From assembly GCA_964358645.1 (NCBI GenBank), contig CAYHPW010000044.1:1-22052 (forward strand): a DNA stretch of 22,052 bases. The letters run 5' to 3'. Shown piece after piece: positions 1-7,333 of this stretch (position 1 is its first letter; each line of letters starts with the position of its first letter). A program made the translations under genes and the position numbers. The stretch is from JBBTDV01 sp038042605 (GTDB lineage Bacteria; Bdellovibrionota; UBA1018). The notes beneath the pieces are model-generated. The model saw nothing but the letters and a program-made list of their open reading frames with translations, searched no databases and was not told the origin of the DNA.

Positions 1-185
1 AGATTTCAGGCTTTTCTTGTTTTTATGCTAAGCACCGAACCGGACAGCAGTGAAACAGTATTATCAATATCGCGAGTTGTTTGCAGATACTTGCTAGTTT
101 TGATTATCTTGAAGTTCTTGAAAAGAAGGCTGTTCGTTTGGAAGAACGTTGCTGATGGAGGCATTTTATTGGTGACGTCCCAGTT
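1..185. other. Stretch without a supportable gene
   Basis: Open frames on both strands here are short, interrupted and resemble no family I recognise. It lies just downstream of the stop codon of the receiver-domain remnant on the minus strand, and it may be more decayed DNA of the same patch. I saw no convincing tRNA, terminator or repeat. Confidence 0.3.
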
Positions 186-539
186 TCAAGTTTGGATGAT
201 TGGAATAATCTGGATACACATCTTCGACAACAACCACACCCCAAGCTTTCCGCACCTGTCTTTAATCGAAGGGTTGGCCATGTAGTCGCTTACGAGCACC
301 GCCTGTTCAGAAATGCCAAGCATTTCTATAAGGTCTAAGCCAGTCTGCTCCTCACTGCCGAATTGGTAATCACACAGGTAAAGATTCATGCCGTCATCTG
401 CTGACAAAGTTTTGAGGTACCAGTCCTTGGCCTTTCTTAAGCTGTCAAAGTACACTAATGCGATTGCCGGGTTCTTAGCCACTAATGGCTCAAATCGTCG
501 CTTCCATATGCTATATGTGGAATTGTCACCATCAATAAC
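186..539 (-). pseudogene. Receiver-domain remnant, N-terminally truncated
   Basis: The minus-strand frame reads as the C-terminal receiver (CheY-like) domain of a two-component protein. It opens with an acidic pocket in the form VIDGDN, has the likely phospho-acceptor Asp in LYLCDYQF, and follows with GLDLIEMLGISEQAVLVS and KLGVWLLSK, the usual beta4 and beta5/Lys region. The frame ends in TGA directly after IIPIIQT, about where such domains end, so the 3' end may be native. The other end is broken: TGA lies in frame at 540-542, just before VIDGDN, and 5 bases further the oppositely oriented IS66 transposase remnant begins. No start codon with a ribosome site is visible, although a GTG lies in frame at 482. 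A sensor kinase or response regulator was therefore probably cut by an insertion and then decayed. The receiver call rests on motif pattern only; the exact parent protein is unknown. Confidence 0.45.
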
Positions 540-547
540 TCATCTGA

Positions 548-825
548 ACCAACCATGGTCTCACTCTATTTTTGAGTGACTCTGATGTCCCGATTGACAA
601 CAACTCTCAGGAGAGTTTTTTGCACAATCATGTTGTTGAGAGAAAGACGTGGCATACTCCAAACAAGGAGCGCTGACGGCAGCCATTTTGTTTTCCATGG
701 TGGAAACCTGCAAACTCAATCAAGTCAATCCACGAGAGTACTTCAAGCAACTAGTGGTGGACCTTCATGCTGGATATGAAGCTTATACACCTCACCAACA
801 TAAGATCCAAAATACAGCGAGCTAG
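548..825 (+). pseudogene. IS66-family transposase, C-terminal remnant with frameshift
   Basis: Two consecutive frames together give the conserved end of an IS66-type DDE transposase. The first (548 to about 664) reads NHGLTLFLSDSDVPIDNNSQE then HNHVVERKTW, which matches the family's DNN.xER...RK block near the last catalytic Glu. The second (from 667) reads GALTAAILFSMVETCKLN then VNPREYFKQL, the family's SLIETCKLNGVNP-YL tail, and ends at TAG 823-825. The frames differ by one base, consistent with a single-base deletion around 662-667. All of the protein upstream of about 548 is missing, so the copy cannot be active. I could not define the inverted repeat ends. Beyond the stop there is a short palindrome, CCCTGTAGGG, and an 11-base A run at 869-879 before the SpoIID tail starts. 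Confidence 0.8.
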
Positions 826-912
826 CTAGCCCCTGTAGGGCTGATTGAGCTCCGCGAGGAAGGTCCTAAAAAAAAAAACGATTATACCTGCTGCTGAATT
901 TACCGACCCTGA

Positions 913-1032
913 TATGGGCACGGGGTGGGCATGTGCCAGTGGGGTGCTAAGAAAATGGGAGAGAGCGGCTACAATGCCTCGGCAATTTTAAAGCATTATT
1001 ATCCTGACGCGATCCTTCGCAAAATGTGGTAG
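913..1032 (+). pseudogene. SpoIID/LytB-family C-terminal fragment
   Basis: The frame reads YGHGVGMCQWGAKKMGESGY, then ASAILKHYYPDAILRKMW and TAG at 1030-1032. GHGVGMxQWGA followed by G..A..IL.hYYP is the hallmark end of SpoIID/LytB-domain proteins, a lytic transglycosylase-related family acting on peptidoglycan. The frame is closed by TGA at 910-912, exactly where homologues carry a Gly (GYGHGVGM), so one G-to-T change could account for it. Nothing recognisable as SpoIID lies further upstream; instead there is the IS66 remnant. The rest of the gene is therefore missing from this window. It lies 9 bases before queA and in the same frame, so queA may have lost its original upstream neighbour and promoter. 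Confidence 0.7.
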
Positions 1033-1041
1033 CTATTTAGC

Positions 1042-2115
1042 GTGCGATCGATTTATTCAACCGATTCCTATTATTACGAGCTTCCCGAAAGGCTTGTGGC
1101 GCAGCAACCAGCCAGTCCGCGTGATTCTTCGCGTCTGTTGGTACTCGATAGGACGAAAGGAAGCTGGGAGCATAAGTCCTTCAGCGATTTGCCCTCATTG
1201 TTAAATGAAGGCGATCTCATCGTTGCCAACAATACAAAAGTCATTAGAGCGCGGCTCACTGGGCGTCGTATAGGACATGAAGGTGAGCGGGAAGTTCAGG
1301 GCGGCAAAGTGGAGTTTGTCCTCCTCGAAGAGGAATCCCCGCTTGTGTGGGAAGGGCTTATGCACGCAAGCGCAAAACACAAGCCGGGTTTACGTTTTGA
1401 AGTTCAATCCTCCGCCGGCCAATCATTAATAGGCACTATTGTGCGTGGTCCCGATGCGCAAGGAATCATGGCTGTAGAGTTCAACAAGGATCCTATTGAA
1501 TGTGGTGCCGGCGAGGTGCCGCTGCCTCCTTATATCAGGCGGCCAGCACTTCCGAATGACGAACTCAACTACCAGACCATATATGCCAAGGAACTTGGCT
1601 CCGCTGCGGCTCCAACGGCCGGGCTTCATTTTACAGAAAAAATAAAAACAAAGCTTGTTGAAAAAAAAGTAGGGTGGGCCGAGCTTACCTTGCATATCGG
1701 GATTGGTACATTCAGGCCGGTTAAAACAAGTGATATCAGAGAACATCGCATTCACGAGGAGAGATTTAGCATTACACGTGACACTGCTGAAACTGTGACC
1801 AGAATCAAGAGAGGTGGCCGCAGAATCATCGCGGTAGGTACTACCACTGTGCGGGCACTAGAAAGCACCGTCGATGGCGCCGCTGGTACATCGATTGAAT
1901 CTGAAATGCGTAGAACTTCGTTATTTATCATGCCTGGTGAGTTTAAGTTCCAGGTCGTTGACGGGCTTCTTACAAATTTTCATCTACCTTGCTCCACTCT
2001 GCTTGTTCTTGTATGCGCATTTGCCGGCCGTGATCTTGTGATGGCAGCCTATGAAGACGCGATCCGTAATAATTATCGCTTCCATAGTTATGGCGACGCT
2101 ATGCTTATTGTTTGA
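1042..2115 (+). CDS. queA: S-adenosylmethionine:tRNA ribosyltransferase-isomerase
   Basis: QueA transfers and isomerises the ribosyl part of S-adenosylmethionine onto 7-aminomethyl-7-deazaguanine at the tRNA wobble base, giving epoxyqueuosine. The 357 residues match the usual family length. Conserved blocks are YELPERLVAQQPASPRDSSR (11-31), GDLIVANNTKVIRARL (57-72), GSAAAPTAGLHFT (186-198), HIGIGTFRPV (218-227), GTTTVRALES (266-275), VVDGLLTNFHLPCSTLL (305-321) and YRFHSYGDAML (345-355). The only usable start is GTG at 1042, because TAG of the SpoIID fragment lies in the same frame 9 bases upstream; no good Shine-Dalgarno site is visible. tgt, the enzyme that inserts the queuosine precursor, lies 1.8 kb downstream in the same run of genes. 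The following gene starts 2 bases after the stop. Identification is secure; how the gene is now transcribed is unclear. Confidence 0.97.
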   Translation: MRSIYSTDSYYYELPERLVAQQPASPRDSSRLLVLDRTKGSWEHKSFSDLPSLLNEGDLIVANNTKVIRARLTGRRIGHEGEREVQGGKVEFVLLEEESPLVWEGLMHASAKHKPGLRFEVQSSAGQSLIGTIVRGPDAQGIMAVEFNKDPIECGAGEVPLPPYIRRPALPNDELNYQTIYAKELGSAAAPTAGLHFTEKIKTKLVEKKVGWAELTLHIGIGTFRPVKTSDIREHRIHEERFSITRDTAETVTRIKRGGRRIIAVGTTTVRALESTVDGAAGTSIESEMRRTSLFIMPGEFKFQVVDGLLTNFHLPCSTLLVLVCAFAGRDLVMAAYEDAIRNNYRFHSYGDAMLIV

Positions 2116-2117
2116 AT

Positions 2118-3002
2118 ATGCTCAAGTCAAGACGAGTTCAAATTAGCCTTGTTTTGTGTTTAACGATTGTGTTCATTGTTTTGTTGGCTCGCATGGATCA
2201 GCACGAAAAATCAATGCAGCCAAAATATGCTGAACATGTTGTTGCCAATAGTACAAATAAGCTAAACGAAATTAAATCTCCTGCTATAATTCAGTCCGGA
2301 AATAAACCGACGCACACACCTATACATGGCATGAGTAGTGAAAAATTTATTTCAGAACTTTCTGAGTTAACTGATCTTTCTAAGGCAGAAGCAAGAAAAT
2401 GTCGGCAGCAGCAGATGGAAATTAATACGCAAATTAAAAAACTACTTGAAAGTGTTGAGCCAGATTTGGCTATGCTTGAAACAAGTTTTTCACGTTTATT
2501 GTCCGTTCCTACGCTGCCTGAATCAACATCAAGAGCTTATAAATTGCTACTAAGCGGTATCCCAACAGGAGGGGATATAAGGGCCATCCCCACCCTGATG
2601 AAAAAGTTGGATCACTGTGATGTATTAAGTAAGTACGAAAGTATGGAAGCATTGATCAAAGCATATGACAAACGGAATTGGGATGATTCACTGAAGGACC
2701 TTGTATTAAAGATAGGAACTTCGTATTTAACAAATGAAAGCAATAGCCCAACTACGCTATTGAATCATGTACTTCAATTGCAATTTTTTGATATTTTATC
2801 TGATCGCAATTTAATTGTGGATGATCTTAAAAAAGAAATTAAAACTTTGATGGACGAAACGGAAAAGACAAGGCGTTTTATTTCTGATAAGGCTACCCAT
2901 TGCAAGAGTGAACTACAGTGTGAAACGGCTTATCTCAATGATTTAAAGGAGACCGAGCGTCTTCGTGTGGCCTATCGCGGATTATTGCAGCTTTTAAAGT
3001 AA
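2118..3002 (+). CDS. Membrane-anchored protein of unknown function
   Basis: I do not recognise this 294-residue protein. It has a short basic N terminus (KSRR) followed by one hydrophobic helix (about residues 8-26, ISLVLCLTIVFIVLLA). A long, charged and mostly helical part follows that should lie outside the cytoplasmic membrane. Four Cys are spread through that part (in RKCRQQ, LDHCDV and, near the end, THCKSEL and LQCETA). The frame can be extended to a TTG at 2112 that overlaps the queA stop, but the ATG at 2118 is the more likely start. The gene is visibly richer in A+T and in AAA/AAT/TTA codons than queA and tgt around it, which may mean a different history or low expression. Position between queA and tgt suggests co-transcription, not a shared function. 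No catalytic motif is visible. Confidence 0.7.
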   Translation: MLKSRRVQISLVLCLTIVFIVLLARMDQHEKSMQPKYAEHVVANSTNKLNEIKSPAIIQSGNKPTHTPIHGMSSEKFISELSELTDLSKAEARKCRQQQMEINTQIKKLLESVEPDLAMLETSFSRLLSVPTLPESTSRAYKLLLSGIPTGGDIRAIPTLMKKLDHCDVLSKYESMEALIKAYDKRNWDDSLKDLVLKIGTSYLTNESNSPTTLLNHVLQLQFFDILSDRNLIVDDLKKEIKTLMDETEKTRRFISDKATHCKSELQCETAYLNDLKETERLRVAYRGLLQLLK

Positions 3003-3024
3003 TTTTTTGGAAGGAGCGTATACA

Positions 3025-3282
3025 ATGCACAAAATAAAGGTACACTATGCTGGCTCAAGGGGATGGCTGATTTTCTGGGCTTTTATTTTTTTCCCGGTGG
3101 CACTGGTATTGTTGATAACTAAGGCTGAATTTGAATTAGATACTAAGGTTTATATTACCCAGTATGGTGGATCGGTAGGATGGCTATGTTTTTGGACAAT
3201 CATTATGTTTCCAATAGCACTGCTGCTTATGGCGCTTAATGGTGTGTCTATTATTATAAAAAGCAGTTTACCGCATGCTTAA
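3025..3282 (+). CDS. Small membrane protein with internal duplication
   Basis: This 85-residue protein consists of two copies of one unit of about 45 residues. Copy 1 contains YAGSRGWLIFWAFIFFPVAL and copy 2 contains YGGSVGWLCFWTIIMFPIAL. Each copy has a polar Tyr-x-Gly-Ser lead-in and one hydrophobic helix with the shared pattern GWLxFW....FPxALxL, so the protein should span the membrane twice. Start choice: an AAGGAG site at 3011-3016 lies 8 bases before ATG 3025; the longer frame from TTG 3007 would overlap that site. The stop overlaps the start of the next gene by 8 bases. I cannot name a family or function. The duplicated-hairpin design is the visible feature. Confidence 0.75.
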   Translation: MHKIKVHYAGSRGWLIFWAFIFFPVALVLLITKAEFELDTKVYITQYGGSVGWLCFWTIIMFPIALLLMALNGVSIIIKSSLPHA

Positions 3283-3949
3283 GAGAGTGATTGAAGTAAG
3301 TCCGTTTCAGGCGAATTGCTGGATTGTAGCGTGTGAGAATACGGCTGAGGCAGTGGTGATTGATCCTGGTGATGAGGTCGGGCACATTTTTGCCGAGCTG
3401 GAAGATATTGAAAAATCACTCAGTAAGAAGCTACACGTTAAGTACATCCTGCTCACGCATGCACATGTGGATCATGTTGGTGCGGCTGGTGAGCTTAAGC
3501 GGAAAATCGCGGCCACCGGAGTTCAAGCAGGGAAGCAGGATGAAGGCCTTGCAAAAATAGCTCTTAATAAAGATGACGAGCTTCTTTATATTAATATAAA
3601 ACGCCAGGCGGATATGTTCGGGCTTAAGTGTGAAGACCCGCTGCCGATTGACCATTACCTTAAGGATAATGAGGAACTCGCGGTCGGAGATCTTCGTGTC
3701 ACGGTTCTGTTTACACCGGGCCATAGCCCGGGTGGTGTATGTTTTAAAATAAATTCCACGGTTTTTACTGGTGATACGCTTTTCTGCGGGAGTGTGGGCA
3801 GGACGGATATTCTTGGCGGTGACACCAAAGCCATGTTCCGGAGCATAAGGGGGCGCCTTCTGTCGCTGGATGATGATACGCTTGTTTGTCCGGGCCACGG
3901 GCCTGAGACGACGATAGGTGAGGAGAGACAGCAAAATCCGTTTTTATGA
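3275..3949 (+). CDS. Metallo-beta-lactamase-fold hydrolase (glyoxalase II-like)
   Basis: A 224-residue single-domain metallo-beta-lactamase-fold protein. The metal site is complete: THAHVDH (61-67, HxHxDH), GHSPGG with His150, GDTLF with Asp167 and PGHGPET with His208. The closing ETTIGEERQQNPF is typical of small glyoxalase-II-like or YcbL-like cytoplasmic hydrolases that bind two metal ions and split thioesters or related substrates; the true substrate cannot be read from sequence. Compared with the common form of about 210 residues it has a slightly long loop after the HxHxDH block (about 90-120). No signal peptide is visible. The start overlaps the end of the small membrane protein gene by 8 bases, and its stop overlaps the tgt start in an ATGA arrangement, so translation of the three is probably coupled. 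Confidence 0.93.
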   Translation: MLKRVIEVSPFQANCWIVACENTAEAVVIDPGDEVGHIFAELEDIEKSLSKKLHVKYILLTHAHVDHVGAAGELKRKIAATGVQAGKQDEGLAKIALNKDDELLYINIKRQADMFGLKCEDPLPIDHYLKDNEELAVGDLRVTVLFTPGHSPGGVCFKINSTVFTGDTLFCGSVGRTDILGGDTKAMFRSIRGRLLSLDDDTLVCPGHGPETTIGEERQQNPFL

Positions 3950-5112
3950 ACCGCAGTCTTGAATTTTTTATTGAATTCGGTGGTGATAACTTCTCGCAGG
4001 CTGGCGACGGGGTGGGACGCGCCAGAGCCGGGAGGCTTTTACTTAAAGACCGCAGTGGCAAAACGCATGAGATCAAGACTCCGGTCTTCATGCCAGTGGG
4101 CACGCTGGCGGCGGTAAAAGGTGTGACTCCTTTAGAGCTTGAACGCGTGGGTGCCCAGATAGTTCTTGGGAATACTTATCATTTATATTTGAGGCCAGGC
4201 CATGAACGCGTAGAGCGGCTTGGTGGGCTTCAAAAATTTATGGGCTGGGGCGGGCCGATACTGACCGATAGCGGCGGCTTTCAGGTTTTCTCACTTGCCG
4301 GGCTAAACAGTATTGATGACACCGGAGTAATGTTCCAGTCACATATCGACGGCAGCAGACACCATTTTTCACCAAAATTATCCATGGAAATCCAGCGCTC
4401 GCTTGGCAGCAACATAGTGATGGCTTTTGACCACTGTCCGTCCTACCCGGCCAGCCGTGAGCTTTTGGAAAATGCCATGCAGCGTACGCTTCGATGGGCG
4501 GGAGAGGGGCTTAATATTCCGCTGCAGGATCATCAAAGCAGATTCGGCATCGTGCAAGGAGGTTTGTTCGAGGATCTAAGGGTGCGTTCAGCCAAGGACA
4601 TCACAGCGCTGCCGTTTGACGGGTTTGCGATAGGCGGGCTTTCGATCGGCGAGACGCCTGAGCTCATGCAAAAAATGGCGTGGTTCACCGCTCCTCTTTT
4701 GCCACGTGACAAGCCAAGATATTTGATGGGTGTCGGCAGGCCTGAGGATCTTGTTGAATGTGTGCGCGCCGGTATTGATATGTTTGATTGCGTGATGCCG
4801 ACTAGAAATGCCAGAAATGGCCAGTTATTTACGCGATATGGCAAGGTAAATATCAAGAACGCCAGATATGCTGATGACGAAAGTCCAATCGAACCTGGAT
4901 GTAAGTGTGAGGCGTGTACGCATTTTTCGCGTGCGTACTTGAGGCACTTGTTCATGTGTAAAGACATACTTGGTGCTAGGCTCAACACGATTCATAATTT
5001 GACATATTATCTGAACCTGATGTCTGAGATAAGAATCGCGATTATTGAAAATAGGTTTGACGATTGGGTAAAAACTTTCTATAGCGACTTAAATGCGCCA
5101 AAAAATTATTGA
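3946..5112 (+). CDS. tgt: Queuine/preQ1 tRNA-guanine transglycosylase
   Basis: Tgt exchanges guanine at the wobble position of tRNAs with GUN anticodons for preQ1, the step before QueA acts. The sequence shows TPVFMPVGT (45-53), LTDSGGFQVFSL (106-117, catalytic Asp108), GIVQGG (201-206), IGGLSIGE (229-236) and DMFDCVMPTRNARNG (278-292, nucleophile Asp281). The zinc site CKCEAC (Cys319, Cys321, Cys324) with His350 in NTIHN is intact. Length 388 is normal, with a slightly long, weakly conserved first 25 residues. The start ATG overlaps the previous stop by 4 bases, implying translational coupling. The last 20 bases overlap the yajC reading frame. The order tgt-yajC-secD-secF is widespread in bacteria and supports both identifications. 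Confidence 0.98.
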   Translation: MNRSLEFFIEFGGDNFSQAGDGVGRARAGRLLLKDRSGKTHEIKTPVFMPVGTLAAVKGVTPLELERVGAQIVLGNTYHLYLRPGHERVERLGGLQKFMGWGGPILTDSGGFQVFSLAGLNSIDDTGVMFQSHIDGSRHHFSPKLSMEIQRSLGSNIVMAFDHCPSYPASRELLENAMQRTLRWAGEGLNIPLQDHQSRFGIVQGGLFEDLRVRSAKDITALPFDGFAIGGLSIGETPELMQKMAWFTAPLLPRDKPRYLMGVGRPEDLVECVRAGIDMFDCVMPTRNARNGQLFTRYGKVNIKNARYADDESPIEPGCKCEACTHFSRAYLRHLFMCKDILGARLNTIHNLTYYLNLMSEIRIAIIENRFDDWVKTFYSDLNAPKNY

Positions 5113-5518
5113 TACACTTGATGGCATTTTTAATTTTGTAGGAACCGCATTGGCAGACGCCCCTCCGGTGCCGGCTGGTACCGTTGCGGATCCTTCTATC
5201 CCAGGCAGTCCGGCAGGCCCTAATGGTGCGCCTCAGGTTTCCATGTTGATGCAGCTCTTCCCGTTCTTGGCTATTTTTGGCGTGATTTATTTCCTCATGA
5301 TCCGTCCGCAGCAGAAGAGGATGAAGGAACAGCAAAGCATGCTTTCAAGCCTCAAACATGGCGACGAGGTGATCACGAGTTCAGGGATCCTTGGGAAAAT
5401 AACCGGCATTACTGATAAGTTTGTCACCTTAGAGATTGCGGACAATGTTCGTATCAAGGTGTTAAAAAGCCAGATCAGCCAAGTCGTAAAAGGCCAGATC
5501 AAAGAAATAACAAGCTGA
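5093..5518 (+). CDS. yajC: Sec translocon accessory protein YajC
   Basis: YajC is a small inner-membrane protein that associates with SecD-SecF at the SecYEG translocon. This 141-residue version has a Pro/Ala/Gly-rich N-terminal stretch (about 21-47) before the single membrane helix (about 50-70, LMQLFPFLAIFGVIYFLMI). After the helix comes the family signature RPQQKRMKEQQ, then a small cytoplasmic domain with LKHGDEVITSSGILGKI. The N-terminal part is longer than in the E. coli protein of about 110 residues. The only good start in this frame is ATG 5093, which means a 20-base overlap with the end of tgt. No other in-frame ATG occurs before the membrane helix region, so the overlap is probably real. 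A 77-base gap follows before secD. Confidence 0.93.
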   Translation: MRQKIIDTLDGIFNFVGTALADAPPVPAGTVADPSIPGSPAGPNGAPQVSMLMQLFPFLAIFGVIYFLMIRPQQKRMKEQQSMLSSLKHGDEVITSSGILGKITGITDKFVTLEIADNVRIKVLKSQISQVVKGQIKEITS

Positions 5519-5595
5519 ATATTGTGATCTAATCTAAGAAGTGGTGTACTTCAGAAATACTGATGCTAATGTACATCTGATAGAGGTGCACTAAT

Positions 5596-7317
5596 ATGAC
5601 TAGGGCCTGGTGGACGAAATTTATTCTGCTCACAATAACTGTGATTTTGTCGTTGGTTTATATCTTTCCGACTGTTGCGAATCTTGATCCGGAAAAAACC
5701 AAGTTCCCCTTTAAACAGAAAATTAATCTTGGTCTTGACCTTCAAGGAGGCCTTTATCTTGTTTTGGGCGTGGACTTCAACAAAGTTTATAAGGATGTAG
5801 TTGAAAGACAGGGAGATAGCTTTAAGGCGAGACTGAAGGAAAAAGGGATCAATGTCACTTCTATGAAATTGATCCGAGAAGGCCTGCCTCTGGACGATGT
5901 GCATTTCAGTGTGGAGTTTGAACCATCAAAGCGCAATGAAGCCCATGATGTCTTGAAGAAGGAATACTGGACGCTGCGTTTGGTGGCGGAAACCGGTGCC
6001 AGTTTTGAGCTAGGTTTATCACGTGATTTTAAGACCGAAGTTCGCGATCGCACCGTCAATCAAAGCATAGAGGTGATCCGTAACAGGATTGATGAGTTTG
6101 GTGTCTCTGAACCTGTGATAGCAAGCCAGGGTACTGACAGACTTGTGGTAGAGCTTCCTGGAGTGCGAGAAATTGATCGCGCAAAAGATCTCATAGGACG
6201 CACGGCAAAGCTTGAATTCAAGATCGTGGATGACAAGTCAATGAAGCAAGGTGACGTGGCCGCGCTTATTGAAGAGATAGAAAAGAAAAATGACATCGCT
6301 TACAAAGAAGGGCAGAAATTTTCAGATTATGTTCGCAAGATTAATGAGCTAGCCAAAGGCAAGATTGCCGCTGATACGGAGATTGCTTTTGAGCGCACTA
6401 GAGGCCCTACCGGCCAAGAGATAGGCCGCACGCCTTATCTCCTTCACTCAAAAGCCGAGGTGACTGGCGATGATTTGCAAGATGCGTCCGTTCAGTTTGA
6501 CCAGGAGACCAGGCGCCCGAACGTATCGTTCTCGCTTAATCCACATGGCGCGGCTCTATTTGACAAGGTCACCGGTGAGCACGTTAGCCACAGATTAGCT
6601 ATCGTACTTGATAATATCGTGCACTCCGCGCCGGTTATTCAGACAAGAATTAGCGGTGGGCGCGGTCAGATAACACTAGGACGCGGTGATGGAGATGCTC
6701 TCATGAGAGAAGCCAAGGATCTTGCAATAGTTCTAAGGGCCGGTGCCCTGCCAGCGCAGCTTGAATTCCTTGAGCAGCGTGTTGTGGGGCCGTCACTGGG
6801 GCAGGATTCAATCCGCAAAGGCGCAACAGCAAGCATTATAGGCAGCCTTGCGGTATTTTTGTTTGTTGCTTTTTATTACCGCATTAGCGGCGTAATAGCT
6901 GTATTTTCGCTGCTCCTTAACGTTGTTTTTGTTCTAGCTTTGCTTGTTGGTCTAGAGGCAACGCTTACATTGCCAGGTATTGCTGGTATCGCGCTCACCG
7001 TTGGGATCGCTGTAGATTCGAATGTCGTTATTTATGAACGCATCAGGGAGGAGCTCAGGCAAGGCAAGAATGCGCAAGGTGCAGTGGGAGCTGGTTTCCA
7101 AAAAGCAATCAGGACGATTCTTGATGCCAATGTGACCAATGCAGCTGCAGCAATAGTTTTGTTTATGTATGGGACTGGGCCCATTAAAGGTTTTGCGGTG
7201 ACACTGCTTGTTGGTATCGTGACCACGCTTTTTACGGCTGTTTTTGTTTGCAGGTTGATTTTTGATGCTTATTTGAAGCGGCTTGAAAACAAAGGTATCC
7301 AGACGCTTAGCATTTAG
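5596..7317 (+). CDS. secD: Protein translocase subunit SecD
   Basis: SecD, with SecF, uses the proton gradient to pull exported proteins through SecYEG. The 573-residue chain shows the first membrane helix (about 8-27), GLDLQGG (46-52) opening the large periplasmic P1 region, and VVELPGV (184-190). LRAGALPAQLEFLEQRVVGP (380-399) leads into the C-terminal five-helix RND-like bundle, which includes TVGIAVDSNVVIYERIREEL (468-487). Asp474 in this motif corresponds to the conserved proton-relay Asp of SecD proteins. A lysine- and glutamate-rich segment around 213-260 is part of P1. Start: GAGGTG at 5583-5588 lies 7 bases before ATG 5596. secF begins 16 bases after the stop. Identification is unambiguous. 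Confidence 0.98.
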   Translation: MTRAWWTKFILLTITVILSLVYIFPTVANLDPEKTKFPFKQKINLGLDLQGGLYLVLGVDFNKVYKDVVERQGDSFKARLKEKGINVTSMKLIREGLPLDDVHFSVEFEPSKRNEAHDVLKKEYWTLRLVAETGASFELGLSRDFKTEVRDRTVNQSIEVIRNRIDEFGVSEPVIASQGTDRLVVELPGVREIDRAKDLIGRTAKLEFKIVDDKSMKQGDVAALIEEIEKKNDIAYKEGQKFSDYVRKINELAKGKIAADTEIAFERTRGPTGQEIGRTPYLLHSKAEVTGDDLQDASVQFDQETRRPNVSFSLNPHGAALFDKVTGEHVSHRLAIVLDNIVHSAPVIQTRISGGRGQITLGRGDGDALMREAKDLAIVLRAGALPAQLEFLEQRVVGPSLGQDSIRKGATASIIGSLAVFLFVAFYYRISGVIAVFSLLLNVVFVLALLVGLEATLTLPGIAGIALTVGIAVDSNVVIYERIREELRQGKNAQGAVGAGFQKAIRTILDANVTNAAAAIVLFMYGTGPIKGFAVTLLVGIVTTLFTAVFVCRLIFDAYLKRLENKGIQTLSI

Positions 7318-7333
7318 TTGAAAGGAACTTCTC

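Noticed and set aside
57..338. Plus-strand frame with protein-like stretches (for example LEVLEKKAVRLEER), broken by one TGA at 153-155
   Set aside because: Its second half lies opposite the receiver-domain remnant, which matches a known family much better, and its first half matches nothing I recognise. I treat it as shadow or unreadable debris.
826..912. CCCTGTAGGG and the poly-A run as the right terminal inverted repeat of the IS66 element
   Set aside because: No matching left end is present in the window, and the sequence does not resemble a terminus I can name, so the element boundary stays undefined.
3431..3934. 167-residue minus-strand frame opposite the metallo-beta-lactamase-fold gene
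   Set aside because: It is antisense to conserved metal-binding motifs, and its translation is basic and low in domain-like pattern.
5519..5595. Possible regulatory leader or SecM/VemP-like arrest element before secD
   Set aside because: The 77-base gap contains no convincing small frame with an arrest-like end and no strong hairpin, only a normal ribosome site for secD.
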